Positions 34,001 through 44,410 of a stretch of 64,000 nt of DNA are shown here, in pieces. The notes under the pieces are model-generated. The model saw only the letters and a list, made by a program, of their open reading frames with translations. It was not told the DNA's origin and made no database searches. The translations under genes were made by a program, and so were the position numbers. How positions within the stretch are numbered: position 1 is the stretch's first letter; every line of letters starts with the position of its first letter. The stretch comes from Pseudophaeomoniella oleicola. Lineage: Eukaryota > Ascomycota > Eurotiomycetes > Phaeomoniellales > Phaeomoniellaceae. Location of the stretch: the NCBI GenBank assembly GCA_003868215.1, contig QWDQ01000039.1:1-64000 (forward strand), given 5' to 3'.

Positions 34001-34658
34001 AGGCACTTCAATAGACGTACATCAATGTTTTCGCATGTTACTGGGACCTGTGGAGTTGTGTTGGAATCATGTAGTGAAACGTTCTCCATTTGCACAGTTA
34101 AAATCGGTCCTGGCACAGTGATCCCATTGGTGTGGCTCGAACCTTCACCGGGGATATACATGGCTGTGTGTTCTATGTCGTCACCAGATGTGATTGTTTG
34201 TCGTGATACTGTCACTTGAGGTTGAGTGAACGAAGTTGAGGTTGGCAAGGTTGCTCCTTCACCTGATATCTGATGGGATGTCTTCATATTTTTTGGACCG
34301 CTAGATCCTACACAAAATGAACGACCGTTGAGTTCAGTTGATGTACAAGATCGCGAGCTATGCGTGCTTGTGTAACCTGGAAAAGTGAGGAGTTTTGGAG
34401 CATCACTTGAAATTAATGTTGACCGCGCAGAAGGCTGATAACCGTGATGAGGGCCGCGACGCTCATATGGGCGGTAGATTCTCCAATTCAAGTAGTCAGC
34501 ACCTATTTGAGAGTTGTCGTAGCCAGGCCTCTCTTGCTGGCAAGCTCGGAAACTAGAAGTCCCTGAAATGCGATACCGAAGTTAGCCATTGCAGCTTGAA
34601 AGCACTGCCGACGATGAGGTTGCTTACCCCTATCTGAAGCTCTTCGATTAAGAGGCAT
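31075..34658 (-). CDS. Large GNAT-family acetyltransferase-like protein, four exons, 1,126 residues
   Basis: Minus-strand exons 34658-34628, 34562-34021, 33934-33848 and 33795-31075 join in frame. The first coding exon is only 31 nt (MPLNRRASDR) and was placed because it alone gives an ATG and the correct phase for the next exon (GTSSFRACQQERPGYDN). Residues about 1-900 are Ser/Thr/Gln/Pro-rich and disordered. A GNAT fold follows at about 920-1110: VRPATRSDVPQIVSIYNHYV, then a beta strand in VVGYVVAQDF, YTSELELYVHSEWLRKGVG with the acetyl-CoA loop (RKGVGKAL), and a C-terminal region with ISLVFVLRHYKK. GNAT enzymes transfer acetyl groups from acetyl-CoA to amines; the substrate is unknown. Similar long proteins with a C-terminal GNAT module occur widely in Pezizomycotina. 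The long tail suggests targeting or regulation rather than catalysis. Divergent from ARL2. Confidence 0.85.
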
Positions 34659-35474
34659 CTTTCTCTCAGCCAGCGAACTTTGAAGGCCGATACAGCGTTT
34701 GTACAGATAATGAGGGTATGTAGTAAGTCAGAAGGAGTTACGGACAAAAGGACATATTGGTAAGAAAGCGTGATGGATGAAAGAAGTGATTTGAATTCTG
34801 TGTGTGTCTTGAGAAAGCGAGAAGGGGAAACGCGACGAGCAAAAGCTCCAGGTTAGGGTGAGTCTTCCCATATTTTCAGATTCGAGATTTGCAGGAAATA
34901 GCATTCTGAGACAATTTTACTCAAGACATCTGCCAGTCGATTGTTCTTGAACCACGGTCTCTACGACGGTTTTATTGAGGCACGGTGACCGAGTCACCAT
35001 GTTTGACTCATACTCAATACTTGCCTACCTCGCACATGCCAAAGGCTTTATACAAATCGAGATACATGTAGAGATCTGGATTAGAGGAAGTCCGCCGTGT
35101 TAAGTATGCTTCTTCTCAATGCGAATGCTACTGAGACCAGATGTAGACAGATCCCAGGAGTGTAGATTGCCTCTCTGATCAAATCCACATTCGACTAAAG
35201 AATACTGAAGTCGGAGTATAGAATAAACGTCTCCGTGAGGTGATGACTGTGAGGATGATGTTGCTAGGGATGATGTTGACGAGGACGCTGAGATTAAGAT
35301 AAGTTGCTCGTCGGAGGAGGACATGTTCCTGGATCACGTGCACAGGTGTGCACAGGCTCCACCTGCCATCCAATCATAACACCCCGATAATCAGTCCCAC
35401 GTCCCAGCTCCTTGCCTTGATGCTGGCTTGTCGTAGATGATCGTAGCATTTCGAGGAGACTCAAGTGCTGGGAA
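34659..35474. other. Divergent region between the GNAT gene and ARL2
   Basis: About 815 bp serving both genes. The middle holds a possible small minus-strand gene (35100-35324, listed separately). The remainder shows no strong motif. A GTGCACAGGTGTGCAC imperfect palindrome lies at about 35338-35353 and could be a regulatory site, but this is only a sequence observation. Confidence 0.5.
35100..35324 (-). CDS. Possible small ORF, 74 residues
   Basis: An ATG-initiated frame with a TAA stop, divergent from ARL2 by about 150 bp. The first 30 residues are Ser/Thr-rich (LISASSSTSSLATSSSQSS). The rest looks like a folded or conserved piece: DVYSILRLQYSLVECGFDQR, followed by NLHSWDLSTSGLSSIRIEKK. I recognise no family. 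The balanced composition of the second half and the position directly behind the ARL2 promoter make it worth testing. Random ORFs of this size are common, so confidence is low. Confidence 0.35.
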   Translation of the reverse strand: MSSSDEQLILISASSSTSSLATSSSQSSPHGDVYSILRLQYSLVECGFDQRGNLHSWDLSTSGLSSIRIEKKHT

Positions 35475-36287
35475 ATGCTGTCAATATTAAGGAAAGCTCG
35501 GTTGAAAGATAAGGAACTGAGGATTTTGATGTTGTAAGCAGCAGGATGCATGCCTGCCCATCTCGACTGTCGTGCTGACCTATCTGAAGAGGTCTTGACA
35601 ATGCTGGAAAGACCACTATTGTCAAGCGAATTATGAATGAGGATGTCAACACAGTCAGTCCTACACTTGGGTTTATCATCAAGACTATCGATTTTGAAGG
35701 GTTCGTGACTAGTTCTCATGATACTTTACACAGCTGAATCATCTCTAGCTATAAGTTAAACATTTGTTCGTGCTTGACTTACAACAATCTGGTCTCTAAT
35801 ACAGTGCTGATGCAAACTCAAGGGGATGTCGGCGGGCAGAAGACGCTCAGATCATATTGGCGCAACTATTTCGAGAAGACCGACGCCTTGATATGGGTGG
35901 TCGATGCTACAGACCGTCTCCGGATTGAGGATTGTCGACAGGAATTGGCAGGGCTTCTTTTAGAAGAGGTGGGTTTGCGAACAAATCTAATGACAGCCAA
36001 TGATACTGACAGTGGTCTTCGAAGAGGCTTATGGGCGCCAGCTTACTTGTTTTCGCTAACAAGACCGACGTGGCTGATTGTATGAGCGACGAGGAAATCC
36101 GCAAGGTAAAGCCACTAACTTTCAGGTACTTTACCCCACTAACACTCGTCTCAAGGGGCTGCACCTCGATTCGATACACACGCATAAATGGACCATCTTA
36201 CGGTGCAGTGCGATGACTGGCCACAATCTGACTCAAGGTCTCGATTGGGTAGTCCAAGATGCCAGAGATAGATTATTTCTATACTGA
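35475..36287 (+). CDS. ARL2: ARL2-like small GTPase, six exons including a 17-nt micro-exon
   Basis: Exons 35475-35533, 35590-35700, 35749-35765, 35823-35968, 36025-36105 and 36156-36287 give 181 residues, the normal size for Arl2 (about 184). All Ras-fold motifs are restored by splicing. [20 protein letters not shown] is followed by the P-loop GLDNAGKTT. Switch 1 contains [25 protein letters not shown] is switch 2, NKTD the guanine-specificity motif, and CSAMTG the G5 loop. The C terminus is [12 protein letters not shown]. The third exon supplies only YKLNI plus split codons, joining DFEG to WDVGGQ. Arl2 proteins bind GTP and act with tubulin-folding cofactors (yeast Cin4). The residue after Met1 is Leu, so N-myristoylation is not expected. 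The DAPAL-like gene starts 222 bp downstream on the same strand. Confidence 0.95.
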
Positions 36288-36509
36288 CTGAACTGCTCAT
36301 GATTGGATTTGATATGATCGATAAGCGGGTCCGGGACGATCTAAGATTATCGACGTGCATCAAGCACACGGGAGGCGTCTGATACCAGTTGATGTCAACT
36401 TAACGCGCCATTAGAGATATCGGACATCTATCTACGCGAGTCGCCTACGACAATATATCGCGTCAAAAGTGGTCGACTTCCCGTTCTAGTCAAATACCAG
36501 TTCTGGAAT

Positions 36510-37622
36510 ATGACGCCGGAACCGTACATCCGAACCCACATTGCAGTCTCCCAGCTACCCGATGTTGACACTGCTAGGGTTGACAGCTTCCATCGGAGCC
36601 TGCCTTACTACTCACCAACAGACTTGATCAGGCTTGACGGTCTCGCAGAAGAGGTTGGAGCCAAGGCTGCCTTTATGAAATGCGAAGGTACCCGCTTTGG
36701 TCTACCGTCCTTTAAAATACTCGGGGCGTCATGGGCCGTCTTCCGAGCTATTGCCCTACAGACTAGAGTACCGTCAGGTGCATCCATGGCGACAATCTCC
36801 GAAGCGGCTCAAAAAGACCGCATCAAGCTCTTTGCAGCCACAGACGGAAACCACGGGCGTGCGGTTGCAATGATGGCAAGGACGATCGGTATCGACGCCA
36901 AAATATTCGTGCCACAGAGCGTCAGCAAATTTACGCAAGACTCGATAGCAAGTGAAGGCGCCGATGTCGAAGTCGTGCAAGGGGATTACGATACGTCAAT
37001 AAAAGCTGCCTACAAGGCGTCGAAGGAGGGAGCAGGTGGTATCTTGATTCAAGATACCGCTTTTTTAGGCTATGAAGAAATACCAAAATACATCACTGCG
37101 GGCTACTCAACCATGCTAAGGGAGATCGACAGTCAATTGAACGATCTCAATCTGCAACCAACTGTGATCATAGTGCCTGTCGGCGTAGGCTCCCTCGCCG
37201 AATCAGTGGTTACTCACTACAAAAGCTGCCTGAGACAAGTCCAGGTTATATCTGTCGAACCCGAGAGCGCATCTTGTCTCTATTCCAGCTTGCAAGCTGG
37301 TCACAGTATTTCCGTTAACAGTGGACATACCATCATGGATGGCTTACGTTGCGAAACTGTCTCAAAGACTGCATGGCCTCTCCTTCGTGACCATATCGAT
37401 ACTGCGGTAATAATCTCTGACAAGGAAAGCCATGACGCCGTAGAATATTTGACCTCATGTGGTATATCTTCATGCCCGTGCGAAGCAGCTCCTTTGGCGG
37501 CATTGCGGAGGATTCAAGACCAAGATCCACCAATGAACCTGATCCATCAGGATGATGTGGTGATATTGCTCAATACCGAAGGATGTCGGCCATATGAAAT
37601 CCCGCACGATCCACACGACTGA
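36510..37622 (+). CDS. PLP-dependent diaminopropionate ammonia-lyase-like enzyme
   Basis: Intronless 370-residue ORF of the tryptophan-synthase-beta (fold II) PLP family. The Schiff-base lysine is Lys69 in RFGLPSFKILGA. The phosphate- and substrate-side motif is ATDGNHGRAVA, with Asp112 where threonine dehydratases have Ser or Ala (SSGNH/SAGNH). That Asp 43 residues after the lysine matches the arrangement I recall in bacterial 2,3-diaminopropionate ammonia-lyase (YgeX), where the acid helps use both D- and L-substrates. The glycine-rich PVGVGSLAESV loop and the C-terminal LLNTEG are also present. Products from diaminopropionate would be pyruvate and ammonia. The true substrate in this fungus is not known; a D-serine or threonine dehydratase activity is an alternative. 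No targeting signal seen, so probably cytosolic. Lack of introns contrasts with ARL2 next door. Confidence 0.88.
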   Translation: MTPEPYIRTHIAVSQLPDVDTARVDSFHRSLPYYSPTDLIRLDGLAEEVGAKAAFMKCEGTRFGLPSFKILGASWAVFRAIALQTRVPSGASMATISEAAQKDRIKLFAATDGNHGRAVAMMARTIGIDAKIFVPQSVSKFTQDSIASEGADVEVVQGDYDTSIKAAYKASKEGAGGILIQDTAFLGYEEIPKYITAGYSTMLREIDSQLNDLNLQPTVIIVPVGVGSLAESVVTHYKSCLRQVQVISVEPESASCLYSSLQAGHSISVNSGHTIMDGLRCETVSKTAWPLLRDHIDTAVIISDKESHDAVEYLTSCGISSCPCEAAPLAALRRIQDQDPPMNLIHQDDVVILLNTEGCRPYEIPHDPHD

Positions 37623-38393
37623 AGTACAGCTAAACACGGCTTGTTGCCATGTGAGCCTATAGCCTTTCTCTAGCTTCTGCTGGTGTACTACTTGCCGTTC
37701 GTCTATATAAGTCAAATGAGCCACATAAGTCAAAGATGGGTACGAGCTCGAACTACTAGCCGCTCCATGACCGATCTTTCAATACGCAATCTGTGGATTC
37801 TGGGGGATAATACGCACGACAGTAGTCATCAGCTTGTTCGGAGCTACAGAAGGAAAGACTAAAAGAAGGCCAATGCAAAACATGTCCCACCTCACAACGT
37901 TACGTTACCTGGGAGCGTTACTGGACTTTGTGGAGAAAAGACGGGAAACTGTCAACAAAAACATTGTGCTCCCCGTTGTTGGTAGGAAATGCAGCAATAT
38001 GAATTGATGCGAACAGTTGGTATACTGGATGCATCAACAATTGACCGAGGAATTGTCACAAGTAGTGCTTAACAGTATCAATAGATCCATTGCTGAAAGA
38101 CTGAGGACTGCTGTGGTGGAATCTTTGACCGTTGATTGGCTATCGGAGGATTGGTAGACCCTGTGGGATACGATAGATCTGCCTCGCTTGTTTAGAAAAC
38201 GGAAAGCATAGACCAACTCCAATGCTTGTCATGCAACCCTTAACCGTGACCTGTAACTAGTCACTCGCTGAATCTGCTGTGGTATTGATCCTCGTCTGGT
38301 CCAGGAGCAGCCTGACCTTGAGTTGCTCCATTTGCATCCATCATTGGTAGCCTCTCGTGTTGCACCCGCTGTCTGTGTGTACTTAAATTACCA
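37623..38393. other. Intergenic region, no gene seen
   Basis: About 770 bp between two plus-strand genes. It contains only short frames without recognisable motifs. It should include the 3' end of the ammonia-lyase gene and the promoter of the gelsolin-type gene. Confidence 0.6.
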
Positions 38394-41300
38394 ATGGCTA
38401 CACACGCGTCAAACGCCTCAGATGGGGAGGACATCAACGACTTTTTACGGCGCATAAAAGAGTTAGGTGAACAAAGGGACCGCGAGGACGAAGAGCGCAC
38501 ACGAAAATTGGAGGAAGAGATTTTAGCCGGCCGAAGAGAAAGAGAGGCTCGAAGAGCTGGTACAGACTCCCATCTTTACAACCATAAACAAAACATAAAC
38601 CGTGAACTGACTTGGACAAAGAGCGCGCTAGATCGATTTCACCTCAGAAAACGACGCCTACAGCGAGTCCCACGAGCACAATCGAGACATCCAATGCTAG
38701 GAAAAGTCGTCAACTGGCCGATCCCCCGGTGAGCTTCTCACCACCTCCTCCATCACCTCAGTCGAGAGACCCGATCATGGGAACGCCAAATGGTTCCTCA
38801 AGAGATAAGGCTAGGTCGCAGGCGACCTCTCCGACAACACCTACATCATCCAAGGCTGGAAGTTTGGGGCGTTCGGGTACATTGTCATGGCAGCAACGCC
38901 CAAGCTCTCGCGATTCGAATAGCTCTCGACAGCGACCACTATCGTCTCTTGCGATAGAAAATGCTGCCGCCAGGGCTGCGAGCACACCACCAAAGCAGTC
39001 ACCAACAGAAGATGCGGATATGTCGCGAACCCAGATAGCGACTTCTTTAGCTATGAAAGATCCCTCGTGGTTTCGTCAGACAGCGGATCGGGGGTTAGGA
39101 TCTGCGGCCTACCGTAAGAACCAGGAAGATATGACTTCAGACAATTTTTCTAGTTCTGGGAACATGCGCTTGCCAGGGATGTCCAGAGACTCAACGACGG
39201 AATCTGAGAAATCGCCTGATATTATCTCCGACAATGGCAGGTCATCCTCACCTTCGAGGTTGTCGCAGACAACTGCTGGTATCGGCAATAGATATCCTAG
39301 TATCTCGTCGGTCAGTAGCGCTGGACAGACTCCACAACTTCCGACTTCTTCTTCCCAGAGATTTGAGCCTCCACAGCATCAAGATGCCTCAGGTTTATCA
39401 AGATCGGACTCAGGTCGACTGGCAATGTCACCGTCGCAAGGCCAACTTGGTACTGAGCGGCCTCCCTCCCCAACGAAGGGTCTTGGAGGCTTCGTGCAAA
39501 GCGCTATGATGAAACGTTCCGACAGCGTCAAAAGATGGAGTGCACAACCACCAATAGGACTAAGTCGAGGGAATTCTATTGCCAGTAATAGAAACAGCGT
39601 ACATGGCCTGGGGGTGGGACTCGATGCTATCCCCAAAAGTCCTCCAGAGAAGAGACCGCGGGTCATATCCTCAACAACGGAGGAAGATGTAAAACTAACA
39701 GCAAGCGGCAACACAGATACAGTCATTCAGGATGTCAACGGAGATGCTCCTTCAGAGGTGAAGGAAAGCCCTATTGAACCAGTTCCAAATCCTGTTACAC
39801 GGCGTATTCCAGCTTCTACATCGAGCAGGTCTTTACCCACGCGCGACCGTTCTGACTCCGCTGCCGGGCATGGATCAGACTCCGTCCCTACAAGTCCTTC
39901 AAAGACAATGGATCCCAGGCGCTGGAGTCCGACCAAGTCCACATGGTTAGAAAGCGCATTGAATAAGTCCGATTCACCGAGGGTGAAGTCCCCGCCGCCG
40001 CAGCAGCCGAGCTGGATGAGCGAAATCCAAAAAACAAAGCAAGCAAAAGCCGAAGGCGAAGAACTCAGGAGCCCAAAAGTTCCCTTTAGGGAAATTGAAA
40101 CAGCCGGTCTGATGAGGTCACCCCCTGTGGGAGGTCACAGCAGGCCTCTTAGTATTAGCGGCCTACCTGAAGGCTGGGGACCTAGCTTTGTACGAAGCCC
40201 CAGTCCAACAAAGCCTCTAACAGAGATCAAGGAGCGAAGTAAACCGGAACCATCTACTAGGAGCGACTCCCACCCAAAAGTGGAATATACAGATGACAGG
40301 TCAAGTAGTATCCCGAAGGAACTGCCAGCAAAAGGGGAGGGAGAGTCACCTGGCAAGAAACCTGCTCCTCCAGAAACTACGTCAGATTCCTTCAAGGAAG
40401 ACTACCAGGAGACTGGAGCTAAAGCTCCCGAAGCTAAACCATCACCTAAGCCAGAGGTGAAGCCGAAGACTCAGGTGGGCCCTGCAGTTGACTTGAGGGC
40501 TGGTTTGAAACCCAGAGCGTCGAAGCCTTTGGGCACGTCGAGTGATCAACCGGAGTTCAAGAATGTATTTGGTAACCTCAAGAGGGCACAAACGAAGAAT
40601 TACGTCGCCCCAGATGTTCTCAAAGACAATATTACGCGAGGCAAAGCGGCTCTAAACACAACAGGTGGACCGAAGAAGACCGCCCGAGTAGATGAATTCA
40701 AAGAGAGCATCCTGAAGCAGAAAGAGGCAATGAAAACAGGCTCAGTCTCTTTAGGTAAAAAGGGTGATGCACCACCAGGACCTAGGAAGCCTTCTTCTAG
40801 CATTCCCGAAGCTTTAGCGAAGCGTGACAACTTGACTAGATCGGATACATCTAAGGCTGTGTCCGCATCAGAGCCAGTCGAGCGACCGGCGTGGAAGGCA
40901 AGGACTACTTCGCAAGAGAAGCCTATTCCCGATGTGTCCAAGGAGACTATAGTACCTGCAGGTCTCAAGTGGTCAGAGCGCCAGGCATTGTTAAAGAAGT
41001 CAGCGTCTAACAGTGCTCCGATAGACTCACGACAGGTTAAGTCAGAGTCGTCCGAAGCGCCTCAATCAAAAATTGTGAAAGGCCGTGCTCTCGTGGCTGA
41101 GCCAGCGTCATTTGCTCCGGTGGAAAATACAGTCTCGAAAGCGTCTACTAATAGTAGTGGTGGTGGTAGCGGCAGCAAGCTTGCAGATAGATTGAACCCA
41201 GCACTGCTTGGCATTTTATCTAGGGGCCCGTCGCCTCGACAAGACGATGCTGGGAAGTCTACTGAAGACTTACCTAGCAAAGCTACTGTGATTGACACAG

Positions 41301-43417
41301 GAGGCGACGCTGAAGCAAGCGGCGCAGCTCTCACGCACATGACGAAAGGCAGAGCTAAAGGTCCAAAGAGACGAGCACCCAACAGTGCAAAGACGGAAAC
41401 AAAGAGTGATGTGAGGCAGCCCCAAGTGGACAAAACCAGCGAATCTGTCTCGGCGGAATCAGAAGCTAAAAAGCTTATAAGAGAAGCTGAAGCTCCTGCG
41501 AAACGAGCCAAACCATCTCCACGACCACTTGCAGATCTCATTAACAATAACGAAAAGATCCGGCGGAATGAAGATATTGAGCCTAAAACATCGCCAATAA
41601 CGAAAGTTCAAGAAGCCACGGTTTCTGGGGAGTCGTTAAGTCCTTCAATCTCGTGCAAGCCCAAGCCAAAGGTAGCCGCCAAATCACCAGAAGTCCGCAG
41701 AGTCTCAAGTCAGATATTGCAGACTCCTGGCAGCTCTCCTGTGTCGCCTGTAACTCCCTCGAAAGAAAATATTGCAAAGACGGCTGGTGAAGAGCAAATG
41801 GAACCCCAGACTCCTGTCTCCGCGAGACTTGCAGGTTGGGCTACCGTGCAGCAGGAAAGATCAATACTCAGTACACCGTCGAAGGCTGAAGGAGGTACAC
41901 CAAGGGGTCCACGACTACCACCGGCCAAGAGTAGCAGCATCGCAAAATCAGCGGCAGAACCGGCAGGAAGAGCCATGCTTAACAAACAAGAAGCTTCTGG
42001 TGGAGCCAAGAAAACGGCGACACCCATTCCTGCCACTGCGCCTGGATCTATCACGGCCTTCTTTCATACGCCTCCCACGATCTCGTCTAAGGTGGACGTT
42101 GACCCACAAGACATACTCGTTTCCAATAAAGTCTCTGCTGAGAAGGTACAGACTTCTCGGTCTCAAATTTCCAGCATCACTGGAGACGGAAAAACTATTC
42201 CACTTCCCTCAGACCAGGAATACATTCTTCACGGAGATCAAATGTATGTCGTCATCCATGACTTCTCCCACGAGTCCCAGACTTCCAGAAAAGAGACGGA
42301 AGTCTATCTGTGGACTGGACCTCAGGTTTCCGGCCCATCTATTGAAGATGCGCAACTTTTCTGTCGGAAAATTGCTCGTGAACACTCCGCCAAAGTTCAG
42401 CACGTACCATTTGGTAAAGAGACGTCTCGGTTTCTGTCGGCATTAGGCGGCGTAGGAGTCTTTCGCGATAACTCCCAGAAAGCGGAATCATCATTCTATA
42501 TGCTCCGAGCACGCCGCCACCTGTCCCACGTCACATTCGATGAAGTTCCTTTCTCCGCCACCTCGCTTTGCAGCGGATTCTGCTACATCGTCAGCGCAAA
42601 ATTTGGGAAGCTCTGGATATGGAAGGGAAAGGGTGCTGCAGCCGATGAGCTAGGTACCGCAAGACTTATCGGAATGAACTTGAGTCTTCTTGGGGAGATT
42701 GAAGAAGTTGCTGAAGGTGAAGAGCCAGACAATTTCTTCGAGTCCTTCCCTGCCGGGACAATGAAGAGTAAGAATGAATTCAAAACCAGCTCTGTCCATT
42801 GGGGAATGAAAGCTAGAAACGAGAATTACTCCACGCGCCTTTTTAAAGTCGACCATAGTCCAAGAAGACCTTCCAGTGCTGGTGGCGGTCTGGGTTCCCT
42901 TTGGGCCCGAAGGGGTTCATCACCAGCCAAAGCCTTTGAGCCAATCACCGAAGTCATGCCCTTCAACCACTCAGATCTGAAAGAAGATGCCATTTTCATT
43001 CTTGACGCCTGGTTTGAGATATATGTGTATGTTGCTCCTACACTCCCATTGATGATCTGTCTATCCCTGCCCTTCCCCCCCCCCCCACCCCCCTTCCCTC
43101 TACCCCTATTCACCCTTTTTGATGTACCATAACTAACGTCATCGATCCCCCACAGCTTCGTGCCCTCCCACTCCAAATCCAAATCCTCTGAATTCTCCAC
43201 CGCCGTCCACTTTGCACAAGAATACTCCATCCTCTCCGTCAGCCTCCAAGATCGACCTCTCATGCCAGCCGTGAAAGTCTTACTCGGCGGCACGACGCGG
43301 GATTTCCGATTATGTTTCCGATTCTGGGACGAGACGGTGGATGAGAAGATGGGTTTGAACAAGGACGTTGAGAAAGTTTTCGGCGTGAGGGAAGTCATGG
43401 AGGAATTCGAGCCGTGA
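38394..43417 (+). CDS. DUF4045 and gelsolin-repeat protein, 1,610 residues
   Basis: Exons 38394-38559, 38622-43026 and 43156-43417 join in frame. The N-terminal segment starts with a charged helix (DFLRRIKELGEQRDREDEER). From about residue 60 to 1230 it is Ser/Pro/Lys-rich and disordered, with KxxxxPPPP and SP sites, matching the fungal DUF4045 region. From about 1255 come gelsolin/villin-type repeats: EYILHGDQMYVVIHDFSH, EVYLWTGPQVSGPSIEDAQLFC, KLWIWKGKGAAADELGTARL, then DAIFILDAWFEIYVFVPSHS across the last splice. The final exon supplies FAQEYSILSVSLQDRP and the end of the last repeat. Gelsolin repeats bind actin and often calcium. Related fungal proteins are thought to act at the cortex, but the role of this one is unknown. 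Intron 2 (129 nt) contains a 12-C tract. Confidence 0.9.
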
Positions 43418-44410
43418 ATACGAAATACGTTTTGACACTTAACGCAACTTGTGTAATTTTTGACAATTGTTAATGGCTGCTGGGAAATGAAGCGATGGAT
43501 GGATGGATGGATGGATGGATGAGACGGACGAGTGGGCTGGGGCGGGCGGTGCAACGCACGCAGGCAGGGGTTTTTCCACGAGAAACATGAAGAACATAGA
43601 CCGACCCCTTTTTTTCTTCCTTGAAACTTTTTCTTTTGTCCTCATCCTCTTTTTTTCCATTTTCCCTGCGTGGAACAATTCGTCACGGTTTCTTTTTAGA
43701 AGACGGAAGGGAGGGAGGAAGGGAGTACGGTACATGGCGTTTACCCAGGGACTTTTTTTCATCTAGGCTGGTCTGGCATGACACGGCTTCGGTAGCTACC
43801 TAAGGTACCTACAGATGTGTGATCGTGAGGATGGTTATCTGGGTGTATCTGTCTAGTCTCTATTTCCTTTCCTCATATCCGGTGGGAATTGCATTGTATC
43901 GCATTGTATATACATAGAATGTATACGTACACGTACATAAGACAGACGTATTGATTAATCAAATATTCAATGCATCAGTTACTGAATTTATTTAGATTGG
44001 AGTAAGTTGGCAGGACAAATCCCCTGAGAGAAAAGAGAAAAAGGAGGGTCGAGATGATTCAGGAAGACATACATATGAATATATAGGTATATATATTCTA
44101 ATGTGATGAATTGATGGTTATCAAGACCAACAAAAATTCCCAGTCGTTTACATCTCACGGAATTTTAAACCTAAGGCTATTCTACTACCTACCTATTGTA
44201 TCAAAGACTATAATATATAACTAACTACCTGTATACTCAGTGTCTTTTGACTAGCAGAGAGGAAAGTGACTCTACCACCTCAAGCGATTTGCTCTTTCGA
44301 CTAGCACCGATTGACTCACCTTTCTATCTATATCTGATCACAGCCTGACGAGATATCTTCCAGAATGTCATGTGGCACATCTCTTTGAAAATGCAACGTG
44401 ATAGTTCATC
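43418..44410. other. AT-rich intergenic region
   Basis: About 1 kb between two plus-strand genes. It holds a GATG microsatellite (43494-43522), a CTACCTAAGGTACCTAC palindromic element (about 43796-43812), TATATA runs (about 44077-44098) and generally low GC. The minus-strand frame over 43439-43762 is a translation of the repeat and is rejected. Confidence 0.65.
43494..43522. repeat. (GATG)n microsatellite
   Basis: Seven tandem GATG units just past the gelsolin-type stop codon. It is the reverse complement of the CATC repeat at 4793-4833. Confidence 0.9.

Noticed and set aside
38758-42856. Several long minus-strand frames within the gelsolin-type gene
   Set aside because: They are shadows of a long plus-strand coding exon and have no motifs of their own.
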